Source of the DNA: Cristatella mucedo
Lineage: Eukaryota > Bryozoa > Phylactolaemata > Cristatellidae
DNA length: 64,000 nucleotides
Assembly: GCA_009760855.2 (NCBI GenBank)
Contig: WPIO01000072.1
Location: forward strand, 978,501 to 1,042,500
Reading direction: 5' to 3'
Shown here one piece after another: positions 53,351-63,204 of this stretch. The position numbers and the translations under genes are program-made. Position 1 is the first letter of the stretch; each line of letters starts with the position of its first letter. The notes beneath the pieces were generated by a model. The model was not told the origin of the DNA. It saw nothing but the letters and a program-made list of their open reading frames with translations, and ran no database searches.

Positions 53351-53662
53351 TTAAGAACCGCTAATAATTTCTTGAATTGCCATAATAAAACCGATTTGGA
53401 GCACATGGGTTTCGATATGTACCCGACAAATGGCTGCTCTAGGCTGAGAAAAGGCCAGAAAAGTAAGCTTTAAAGCGATCTGTGCAGCATATCTTGCGAC
53501 GTTATAGGCGAGACCAGTGACGATTGTGCGGGCTCTCTCCACGACACTCTGGCCCAGAGCGCAGCTGCTAGTCAGCTGGTAGTGACGGAGCTGTGTCGAA
53601 TGTTCAGTCGACATTCGGTGCCCTCGCTTGGAGCTAGCGATATAGGCTCTCCCGAACTTCAA
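53351..53662 (-). CDS. Open reading frame, 103 codons, product unknown
   Basis: Single open frame, head to head with the frame at 53679. The composition is ordinary (VVERARTIVTGLAYNVARYA), with no recognised domain. The only support is length and the divergent arrangement. Confidence 0.2.
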   Translation of the reverse strand: MKFGRAYIASSKRGHRMSTEHSTQLRHYQLTSSCALGQSVVERARTIVTGLAYNVARYAAQIALKLTFLAFSQPRAAICRVHIETHVLQIGFIMAIQEIISGS

Positions 53663-53678
53663 CGGCCGACGGAAGGAA

Positions 53679-53846
53679 ATGGCTGCGTACAGCAGCAGAC
53701 AGCTCCCTAACTCGGCGGAGCTGTATATTCTTTTATGCGTCTGCAGCTACGATGAGATTGAGCGTGCTTTTGCTGCGGTAGCCATTGCCGACGGGCGTTG
53801 GGTCAGAGAAGGCTCCCAGCTAGGGCTGTTGCACGCAATCTCGTAA
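53679..53846 (+). CDS. Short open reading frame (55 codons)
   Basis: ATG in a good context (gaaATGG) opens 55 codons, including AELYILLCVCSYDEIERAFA, to a TAA. It begins 17 bases from the ATG of an opposite-strand frame at 53662. The product is not recognised and no splice signal is needed; it may be chance. Confidence 0.2.
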   Translation: MAAYSSRQLPNSAELYILLCVCSYDEIERAFAAVAIADGRWVREGSQLGLLHAIS

Positions 53847-54431
53847 TCGAAGCTTTTCGTTGCATTGACCTCGATTTCGCTTCACATCGGTCATCGGGGC
53901 TTGACGCATCGTCCTAGCCTTGCAACTCCGAGAATATCGGAAACCATCGACTGACGACTGTCTCATCGGCTAACTTCATGTATTTTATATGCGGGTCCAC
54001 GGTGGAAGCCAGTATTACCACGAGGCCGTTGCTTGGTTCTCATGTCTCTTCCAGTCAAAGACCAGCTCTAGTACCGTATCGAAAATTAGTGCTGTGATCC
54101 GACTTCGCTTTAAAGTAAAGCGCTCGAACATTGAGCAAAAGAGAGGGAGAGAGCGACAGGTCTAAGTAAAAATCAATCTTTAGGCAAATGAAACATAGAA
54201 CACGCTAGTGCTTGGAAGAACAATAAGAAGAAAATGTGAATATATTAGCGTGAATAAGTGTGCAATGAGCCTAAGGGCTGAATCAGGGGTGTCAGAAAAG
54301 AGCTTTGTGATGAGAATTCTAGCAATGAAATTGAAAGAGTTGCGATGTTCGCCGGTTGTCACTTTGCTTGCTTGCAAAATTGTGATGTTCACCGGTCTTA
54401 ACTTTGCTTGCTTGGGAATAATGTGCACACT

Positions 54432-54615
54432 GTTAGGTGAGCCGTGATGGCACATTTTGTAAGGTGGTTACTTTTCATGACCTCGGTCCCTAGGTCGAGG
54501 GTTCGAATCCTGTGGTGGGTGATCATTTATTGCCACTGAAATCGGTGGTGACAGCCATCAAGGCTTTTCTGTTGCTATACAAAAGAGGCTGTTAAATAAG
54601 CTAGTATTTTCTTTA
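54432..54615 (+). mobile_element. tRNA-derived SINE, family 1
   Basis: Full head (aggtgagccgtgatggcaca; B box gggttcgaatcct), body ggtggtgacagccatcaagg and tail aggctgttaaataagctagt. Confidence 0.8.
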
Positions 54616-54879
54616 TTTCTTTCGTTTATTAAGTGCAGTGCCGAATTTTCTCATGTCTGAATGAGCCAAATGCTGCAGATAATACGAGGGGTTTAGAAAA
54701 ATTCCCTAAACATTTTCGGACGCATGGAGAGCTCGTGAGTAGCTTGTGGGGATCGAATTTCCTCGTGCCGACGCGGATAAGGTGTGACGATAGGCAGCAC
54801 AGCCAGATTATTGACTGGTCACTGGTACTGCACTGCAAGGGTTAAGATACCATCTTAGAGGGAGAATCCAGAGCATTTA

Positions 54880-56035
54880 CAGGTCAATGGCTGAGCAGGC
54901 ATCGGAGGCCTCTAAACTATTGAATCTCCAGGGCTCTGTGCTTTGTCCGTTTCTTTTAACAGTTAATACTTTCCCTCTTGCCGATTTAATCTAAAAGTAC
55001 AGTTTAGGCTTTCATGTGTACGCAGACGACAAACCCTGTACACGTGCCTTGATCTCTTCCAACCTTTCAGCACGTCAAGCTCTCTCAACTCCCCTGATGC
55101 ATGTATTTCTGACATCCGCACATGGATGGCAGCTAACTCTCTCAAAATCAATGACGATAAAACCCAGCTAACCAGTCATCGGCAAACTTAGTGGGTCATT
55201 CGGAATCGGTAAAACCTATTCCTTAAAATCCGCTATTCCAGTATATTCCCGGTTGCATCTGCACGAAATCTAGGTGCGATTTTCCAAAATGACCTTTCAC
55301 AAGAGGATCACATCAGCTCCACAGTCGAGTCAGCCTACTTTTAGCTACACAGCATTGCAAAAATTTGGCCTAGCTTAGGCGGGAAAACCATGCCAAAGTT
55401 AGCCCATGCATGTTCTACATCCCGTCGTGACATCCAAAACCCGTTAATTGTAGGTCTTCCGGCCTATGCAACCAGGCTCTTACAGTTGGCGCAAAACTCT
55501 GAAGATAGGCTGGTCGGTAATGAGCTTCGGAGTTACCAAATTACGCAAGTTTTTTGCCTGCACAACCTCTTGCTCTGCACAATCTCCCAATCAAGCAGCG
55601 AATTGACTTTAAGATTTCGTCACTCACTTAGTTCCATTCATTTGCTGGATATAGCCTACCTCTTAGAAGTGCTTCTAAATCGGACTACGCAGCATACCAC
55701 CTGCTTTTCTAACTCAAGTTGTTTAGCTGTGCCTCGAACCAACCTCAAAACCTTTGAGACCGTGCCTTTAGTTAATATGCTCCCAAAGCCTGTAACTCAC
55801 TCTTGAGTGATTTCACGACTTCCTCCGACTTGACGACATTCAAAAAGAAGCTAAACGCACCTGCTCCGTACTGCATCGTTCGTTGGAAACTTGTTAATTG
55901 TCCTTGGTGTGTTTATGCTTGTGAAATTGTGCATTGTACTCCTAGTTAGGTTGGCATGCTTCTTTAAGAGCATATTTAATGTGCCTACGAATAGATCTGG
56001 TTCTCCTGAGGGCGCTATGCAGATGTAGTAATAAT
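54880..56035 (+). mobile_element. LINE family A, degenerate copy
   Basis: Order of blocks as in family A: DIRTWMAANSLKINDDKTQL, PVASARNLGAIFQNDLSQED, LLQLAQNSEDRLVGNELRSY, and a tail at 55985-56035. Many stops and shifts; the catalytic motif is lost. Confidence 0.82.
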
Positions 56036-56411
56036 ATTATTACTAATGTGCGGCGGCAGGGTGAACCACGGGATATGTGATTATATAGTACCGCCGGAGT
56101 AACACCCTGACTTAGACTGTACAATTAGTCGCAAGCTCGTATTAGCGAGTTTGAAGTACTACATCCGATGTCATCATATATTAAGAATTTACTTCTTAAG
56201 CCAACTTACTGACTGGTGACCGACGTGAGTGACTTCCTGTTTACTTTAGCGAGCTGGCCTAATACAGTTTTGCCTATGCATTCTTCTATATCGTATATGC
56301 CACAGAAACGTGGGAATTGATTATCTTTCGGTGAGTTTTAAAGCACTCTGTAGGGCCAAGCTCGGTCGTTGATCGTGCGATTTCTGGCACCTTAAAACGG
56401 CTTCTTCATTG

Positions 56412-56492
56412 TGCATTTTGAATACGGAGCTTTCATTCTCAAGGCATATCCCGCTTTAAGCTTGAGAACGAAAGCTCCGTATCCAAAATGCA
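56412..56492. repeat. Hairpin: 32-bp inverted repeat, 17-bp loop
   Basis: Left arm 56412-56443 (tgcattttgaatacggagct...) pairs with right arm 56461-56492 with only two mismatches. It could be a miRNA-like precursor, a MITE remnant or a fold-back insertion; the sequence alone does not decide. Confidence 0.9.
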
Positions 56493-57189
56493 AAAGGTCT
56501 GTGAACGTATGAGGCAGAGCATCACGATCTGTCTGTAGAGGGGGCTGTCAGGCCTAGCAGGATGCTGACGAGAAATTTCGTGCGGCGCCCCTTCAGAGCT
56601 GCTTAGCCGACAGGCTTGGAGAACCCTTCGGTTAAGCGACTACTGATATGATTTAGTCAAATCAGCTCTACAGCCCGCTAAACTGCAACGCCCTACAGGT
56701 GCTAACTGTGGCAATTCGCTGAAGATTGTTAGCATTTAGCCGTGTCGCTCCTATTAGCCATTGCTGCGACCATGCGAGACCAATGTGCTTATATAAGGCA
56801 GTAAGCCTTGAGCCCCCTCCCCGGAACTCCAGGCAGCCTCTCCTAGTGGCTACCGGGATTCTACCATTTTCTTTTAAGTGGAAGTGTACGTTTGGAGTTC
56901 CTAAATATTTAGCAGTTTTAAACAAGCTTTAAAGAAGACTGCTGTGAGGTGCACCTTGGGCCTGCTGCTTTAAACTGTTCAAACACGGATGCAGTCTCTA
57001 TTTTGAGCGTGAATCAAGCGGCTTCGGGTGACGGAATACCAAAAAAGGAGTTTAAAATAACTTTATTTGAGGGACTAACAAGCATTTCAAATCAAATTTA
57101 CGAGATTAATTCCCCGACCTTGTTCCGTCGCACACCTCAAGGTTGAGCTTTAGCCCATTACTAAAATAACTCATGGGTCAGTCGGAATC

Positions 57190-57362
57190 AATAAATTTGG
57201 GTTTGAACCTAGGGCCAAGGTGTTTGCATTATACGACGCAGCTTGCGGGTTTGACTTCTGCAGCAGACGACTTTGTATTGCCATCTGCTAGCGATGGTGA
57301 ATTCGGCTAAGCCTTTCTGTCTCCATATAAGTAGGGCTATTAAATCGGATGATCTTAAATTT
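57190..57362 (+). mobile_element. SINE family 1, old copy
   Basis: Diverged head (gggccaaggtgtttgcatta; gggtttgacttct) and a tail like gggctattaaatcggatgat. Confidence 0.5.
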
Positions 57363-57364
57363 TT

Positions 57365-59015
57365 TAGTTACCATTGTTATACTTATTTTGAGATGTTAGT
57401 GGTTTATGGGTCAATAGCATTTATTGCGTCGCTATTCATCCTACGGCCAATTTACAGCTTTGACTGATTTATGGGCCAGCAGAGATTATGACACTGCCGT
57501 TGGTATATGGGCTGGTGTGATTTATGGCAGAAATATTTAAGTAACGGGCGGCAAAGGCCCGGGGAGATACGCCGAAGACGCCGGGCAGGGCAGCCGCGTA
57601 CTTGCCCGCTGCTGCGTCCGTGTGAATAAACGTCTTTGAGCCCGCTTCGGTGTTCTGCATAGTGTCGCGTACCTGCCGCTTAAAGAATGTCAAACCACAG
57701 TTATTTCGTTCACTGGGAATACCCAAGGTATGGCGGACAAGCGGATCACTTAATAATAAATCAGAAACTCGGCTGCTCCAGATGCAACTTAAGAAGAGCT
57801 GAAAATGGTAGGATTGCTGCATGACCGTGCAATCAGACGAAAATGGTGTGTCACAGTTCAAACTCCACCGCTCTGCCGGCCGGAAGAATGCGGCGGCACT
57901 TGATATCCGACCGCTCTGCAGGGTGGGGAAAGGGTCGCGTTGGCTAGTATGCTTATATGCCTATTATTCGGCCGTCGGTACTCGGGACCAAGATTGGCGG
58001 CCAAGTCCCACCGTGGTTTCATGTCCTGGACAATTTCTAAGCTATGCTGTGCACTTGAAAGGAGCGTACAATCGCCGCCTGAATAAATCACGTAGTGGCA
58101 TTTCGTAAAGCTACCAACAGGGGTCTCCCAGGAGGAACAGCTACAACAGGATGCGATTGACGAACGGTCGTTTGCTGCGACCGCATAATAAATTTGGAAG
58201 AACTCGAAACAATCCTGCAGTAGAATAACTGCTGCTTGATCTACTGTACTAGGTCGGGTTTCGAGCCTATTGAAGCTTGACGGTCCAGATTCTGATCAGA
58301 GGGCCTCTCAGATGTCTTGGAGCATGATTGGCTGACAGGTGGTATGGACTGTCAATGGAAAGAACACTATTGCTGCACAGTTATTCGTGCTGGCCTGAGT
58401 CTTCCAGTGTATTACAGAAAGCTGGAATGTGGTCATTCGTATGCTCAGACGGAAACAAAACTCGAAGGGAACTAAGTTAGTCGCTCATTCAACATCATTG
58501 CCCGAATCGCGGCGATTAGGACTTCACTATTTTGGGTTTTGCAGAATTAATGTAGCTTTTGGTAAAATTTTAAAAGAGTTTTCTAAATAAACTATGCGAA
58601 AATCATGCAACAATGACATGATTCATTAAGAGTTCTACCTCGCCTTAGCCTGAAAATCCACAAGTTTTTGCCCTACCCGATTTTGTGAGGCTACTGTTCA
58701 CCCTGAGGCATGAGCGCTGACATAGATACACGCCGACGGGTCCCAGAAAAGTGTATTCTCGGTCTCGCGGCTTCGAGGCGACGCCAGCCGAGCAAGAATC
58801 TGTTTTCATCAATTAAATGTAGCGTTTGGGTCTATTCTCGACATTCAAGGGACTTTTGCGTCTGAAAGTAGCATCAAAAAGACGTGTAACGGTTGAAGAA
58901 TGATATCTTCTAAGCAAACACGACGCAAGTTATAGAGCTAGGTCTCATACAGCTGCGTGGCTGATGTTGGTAGAGCTAGCGCTTGAAGCTTGTCTATCGA
59001 GTCGTAGCTGCAGCT
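57365..59015. other. No gene recognised
   Basis: Overlapping frames at 57469-58108 on both strands have no domain. No repeats recognised. Confidence 0.45.
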
Positions 59016-59024
59016 CCCATGCAC

Positions 59025-59152
59025 GCAGGTATGCAAACTCCAAGGTCTGATAGAGGTCGCGGGCTCGAGCCCCGAGGCATATGTGAAACGCCTGAATAGT
59101 GATTAAGTTCTCTTAGGGCGCTATACAAATGAATTATATATATATATATATT
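59025..59152 (+). mobile_element. tRNA-derived SINE, family 2
   Basis: B-box-like gggctcgagcccc, body gcatatgtgaaacgcctgaa and the full tail agtgattaagttctcttagg, then a (TA)n end. It shows the family 2 tail most completely. Confidence 0.65.
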
Positions 59153-59419
59153 GTAGCTGGCTACAATAACAATAAACATATCTATACCTCAGAAATACTA
59201 TAGAAGACCGCGCGAGTTGTTTGTAAAGGTAGAGCTCTATATTCAAAAGCGTGAGGGCATTTCCAGGATGCTGGCCCGAACTCGTTATTTCGTCAAGAAT
59301 CCTTTTTATACGTTCGTGTGCCATATCGTATCATGCAATTCAGTCTTTGGTAATCACAATTCATCAACCACTAAAAAACTCTCGTGACTAATATAGTCTT
59401 AGTCGATTAGACACAGCCG

Positions 59420-60115
59420 GCGTTTCAGCAGCTCCTAGAGTTACTCCAGTGTGGCAGCAATTCACATTTCAGACCATAATCCTTGTGAGAACCAAATAAA
59501 CCTGCAAGCCTTAGTGTTTGTATTGAGCGGCTGTTCGAACCTACAAGCTGTTTTTTCTCTGAGAAGAAGTGGTGCAATTTGGCAGGTTCCCCATTGAAAA
59601 CAGACGGACAAGCTCCTGAGTTTTGCACCACTTGCTGACGATTAAGGAATTCACGACACAGGCCGGTAGTCTTAAAAATTGTAATTGCATAAATCCAATC
59701 GCGATATCGCAAATGCGTTAACTAGCTTAGCTGTCGTACTCTTGTCTAAGCGGACTCTAATTTGCAATATTTCTCAGCTGAAAGTAGGTCGACTTAACAG
59801 TGGAAGTAATTTGCCCATCTATTGACACGTCGTTCTTGGAATGGGACACCCAGATTACGAGCAGACATCACTAGAGAGTGATGCTAAATAAACCAATCTT
59901 GAGGGTGATGTCTTTTAGCTTGAGTGTGACACAAGGCTTTCCTGCAACTATTAGTTGTATCGTCATTAATCTTTAGGCAGCTTGCGGCCATCCAAGTGTG
60001 AATGTCATCGATGTAGATTGCAACGGAATTACTGGGGTAGTCGAATGCAGAGAAAGGCTGAGAAAGATTCAATTATAGGTAGAGCTGAGAGTCATCGGTT
60101 TCGAAATTAAAGCCA
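59420..60115 (-). mobile_element. Degenerate LINE copy
   Basis: On the minus strand: DIHTWMAASCLKINDDTTNS near 60000, then toward 59420 LNRQQVVQNSGACPSVFNGE. Many stops. It lies just outside the AT-rich element at the right edge. Confidence 0.7.
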
Positions 60116-60237
60116 GCTGCTTGATAACAGCATCGATGAAGGTCAGTACTGGTGTTACACACGTCGACTACTATAAACTAGGATATATTGTTATGGATAT
60201 CTCTATTACCTTAGCAAGCATAGGCTTCAATAGGCAG

Positions 60238-60307
60238 ATACGTGCGTGCGTCTGTCTGAGTGCGTGTGTGTGCGCGCGTGTATGTGCGCGCGTGTGTGTG
60301 CGCGTAC
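60238..60307. repeat. (GT/GC)n-rich tract
   Basis: Alternating purine-pyrimidine (gtgtgtgcgcgcgtg), a possible Z-DNA-forming tract, about 180 bases left of the AT-rich element. Confidence 0.85.
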
Positions 60308-60486
60308 GGTAGGCACTAAATCCGCCAGTATCGCGGAGGGGGACTCGCCAACAAAAGCGTCTATGAATATGGATACGTCTAATTAATTAGGGCTGTGATA
60401 TGCCTAGATATACCTGATAAGATGCGGGTTTGACTAATCGCGACTCAGTAGCATACCCATATAAGCTAGTATGTTTTAGAACCCTT

Positions 60487-60678
60487 GATGATGTGTTTTT
60501 ACCCTATACGGCATTTTTATTTTTTCAACTCGCATCTTTTTCACTTTTACAACATTTTTAATTTTTCAACTCGTTCTCGTTAACACTCGAAATCGTTTCA
60601 AAACTAAAAACGTTGTAAAATGAAAAAAGCGCTCGTTTCAAAAATAAAAACATCGTACAGTGGTAAAAACAAATCATC
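60487..60678. repeat. Imperfect inverted repeat, 81-bp arms
   Basis: The left arm (60487-60567) and right arm (60598-60678) are reverse complements at most positions; gtttttacc at 60495 pairs with ggtaaaaac at 60662. The spacer is about 30 bases. It lies 145 bases upstream of the polymerase start and could be part of a terminal repeat, an origin or a promoter hairpin. Confidence 0.8.
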
Positions 60679-60710
60679 ACACTCCTTCTCGTTATCACTT
60701 GAACTCGTTA
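60570..60710. repeat. 29-bp direct repeat, 112 bp apart
   Basis: ctcgttctcgttaacactcg at 60570 and ctccttctcgttatcacttg at 60682 begin two copies (60570-60598, 60682-60710) that differ at about five or six of 29 positions. One copy spans the loop of the inverted repeat, the other follows its right arm. Confidence 0.75.
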
Positions 60711-60822
60711 AAGTCTTTTAAGACTAGAATATCTATTTTCAAAATCTTTATATATTATAGTATACAATTTTGTTGCAATTTTATTTTTATTTAAACAAAA
60801 TATTATTACCTTATATAGCAAG

Positions 60823-61578
60823 ATGGTTTTTCCAATTAGACAAAGAAATTCTTTTGCGTCTGAGACAAGGAGATTAATGAATGTTGATTTTGATTTACCA
60901 ATAACTAAATATGATCGCAAATCTAAAAGAATTATAAAAGAAACAATAATTTCTTCAAATGAAGCTAAAAGATTGATGAGTATTGACTTTGATCTTCCTT
61001 TAATTAAATATGTTGGTAAAACTGGAAGACTTAACAAGGTAGGATATACTAATCCAATTGTAACTGCTGGTGGAAATACTTTAACTTTTACATATAATAC
61101 TAAAAAATGGTTGGGAGACTTCGAGACTTTAAGAGAATCACTCAGATATCAAACAAAATTATTGCTTAATAGAGTTAGAGAAATATGGCCTTTTATTAGA
61201 ATTAATTTTAGAGTATCATTTGATATGAAAACTTTTGATACTGGTGAAACTGAGAGAAGAGGTTCTCAATCCAAATCAATCTTAATTATGGATAGTGAAT
61301 CAGCAGATAAAATTTATGATAAAATAATGCTTGCACTTGGTATAAATTCTGAGTTACTAGTTGAGAGAGGTGTTGGTTCTGGTTGGCTATTTATTGGCTT
61401 TCATTCATTTTCAGTTGTTATATCTAAATATATTCCAATTGGTGGTGGTTCATATGTTGAAACCCCTTATTATCTCGCTAAGAAAAAGTGTGTTACTAAC
61501 ATAAAAAACTATGATGATGAGTTTTGTGCACTATGGTGTGTTTTGAGAGCTCTAAATCAAGTAGAAAGAAATAAATGA
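60823..61578 (+). pseudogene. Polymerase B, N-terminal segment (251 codons)
   Basis: ATG at 60823 (aagATGG) opens 251 codons in frame 1. Residues 14-36 and 47-69 are a duplicated 23-residue unit (33-residue period) with core VDFDLP / IDFDLP. Residues 85-200 resemble the N-terminal region that precedes the exonuclease domain in this polymerase family, including GSGWLFIGFHSF and the conserved KKCVTNIKNYDDEFCALW near residues 222-240. The frame ends at a TGA at 61576-61578 that appears to result from a single-base shift, since family similarity resumes in another frame directly after. Confidence 0.8.
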
Positions 61579-61592
61579 AAGACAAATGATTT

Positions 61593-62267
61593 AAAAAAAA
61601 ACTAAATGAGCAATATCCTAGTTTAATTAGTGAAATCGAGTGGCCAATGAAAGTTAAAGACACAAATAAACTAGAGAAAGCTATGAATGTTAGCATAAAT
61701 GTTTACTCATGTGGATACAAAGAGTCAAGAGTTTCTCCTTTAAGAGTTGTTAAGAAAGCTTACGAGATTCCAAATAGACATATTAATCTGTTGCTTATAA
61801 CAAGTGGTGATATCGAACATTATATTTTGATTAACAATTTTAACGCTTTGTGCAGACCATCTAGTTCTGGAGGAAAACAATATTACTGCCATCGGTGTTT
61901 AAATATATTTTTTGATAAGCTTCAAGTAGATGAACATTTAGAAATATGTGATAGTATATACTCAGGAACAACAATATATGTAATGCCAGACGAACATAAT
62001 AAATTTATATCATTTGATTCATTCAAACATCTTAATGTATGTCCTTATATTTGTTATGCAGACTTTGAATGTTTAGTGCAAAAGGGAGAACATGATGACC
62101 ACTTTTCAACACACACACCATGCTCTGCAGCATATGTTATAGTTGACTGGAATGGTGAAGTTGTTGATAGGTTTTTAAACGTTGGTCCTGATTGTGTGAA
62201 TACTTTCTTAAAAAGATTATTTGCTGTATTAGATTTTTATAAAAATAGACTAGTTGAAAACATTTAG
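61593..62267 (+). pseudogene. Polymerase B segment 2: C2H2 finger and Exo I
   Basis: In frame 3, after a second shift near 61592, the segment resumes with a WPMKVKDTNKLEKAM block, then a C2H2 zinc finger YCHRCLNIFFDKLQVDEHLE followed by Ile-Cys, then Exo I motif ICYADFECL with the catalytic Asp and Glu of the 3'-5' proofreading exonuclease. It ends at a TAG at 62265 caused by the next shift. Confidence 0.85.
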
Positions 62268-63058
62268 ATAGCATGATGACAGATTTAACTGATGATGAAA
62301 TGAAAGCACACGATGATGCAATTTTCTGTTGGATGTGTGAAGGTCCTTTTAATCAAAGAAATAATGAGTTGAGAAAAGTATTTGACCATTGCCATTTAAC
62401 AAATAAATATAGAGGTGCTGCACACCATTCATGTAATTTTAAAGCAAGCATGGACTTTAGAAAATGGCAGTTACCCGTTTTATTCCATAACTTTAGGGGG
62501 TATGATTCACATATCATTGTTAAAGCATTAGAGAATTTTAGCGTTGAAGCAGAACCAATTGCAAATAATTTAGAAAAGTACATGATGCTCAAAGTTGGTG
62601 ATTTGGTTTTTAAAGACAGTATGCAGTTTATGATCGGGTCATTAGAAACTATTGCTTCAACAATGGGAAAAACAATTGATTGCTTTCAAATTTCAAATAA
62701 AGTTTTAAGCGAAAAGTATAAAGGAAAAAATCTTAATCTTCTTACTCTTAAAGGAGAATATCCTTATGAGTTTATGGATTCTTGGGAAAAATTTAAGTGT
62801 GATTCTTTACCTAGTAAGGAATCTTTTTACTCTAATGTTTATATGGAAGGAATATCAGACGATGATTATGAAAAAGCAAATGATGTTTGGAAAGAATTTG
62901 ATTGCAAATCATTCATTGATTATCATGATTTATATTTAATCACTGATGTTCTGCTGTTAGCAGATTGTTTTGAAAGTTTTAGAAAAGGATTGATATCTAA
63001 ACTAAAATTAGATCCTGCAAACTTTGTTACAACACCAAATTTTTCATGGAGTGCTTTT
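62260..63058 (+). pseudogene. Polymerase B segment 3: endonuclease VII-like module, Exo II and Exo III
   Basis: In frame 2 it contains a zinc module CWMCEGPF ... DHCHLTNKYRGAAHHSCN, like the recombination endonuclease VII (HNH-type) fold, directly followed by Exo II (FHNFRGYDSH) and, further on, Exo III (YHDLYLITDVLLLAD). The zinc module thus sits between Exo I and Exo II. The frame is lost in a run of seven T at 63053-63059. Confidence 0.85.
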
Positions 63059-63204
63059 TTTGGTATTCTGGTGTAAAAATTGAGTTATTAACAAACAGAG
63101 AAGTTTATGACACATTTAAAAAGTCAATTCGTGGTGGAATTTGTCAAGTTAATAGTAGATTAGTTAAAGCAAACAATCCTATGGTACCTGACAAGATGGA
63201 TTAC
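63059..63204 (+). pseudogene. Polymerase B segment 4: linker to the palm
   Basis: Frame 1, about 48 codons: GVKIELLTNREVYDTFKKSI then RGGICQVNSRLVKANNP, the conserved stretch before motif A in this family. Another single-base shift near 63200 moves the palm to frame 2. Confidence 0.8.

Noticed and set aside
60708-61037. Minus-strand 109-codon frame over the polymerase start
   Set aside because: It is the shadow of the plus-strand gene and repeats its duplicated unit in reverse.
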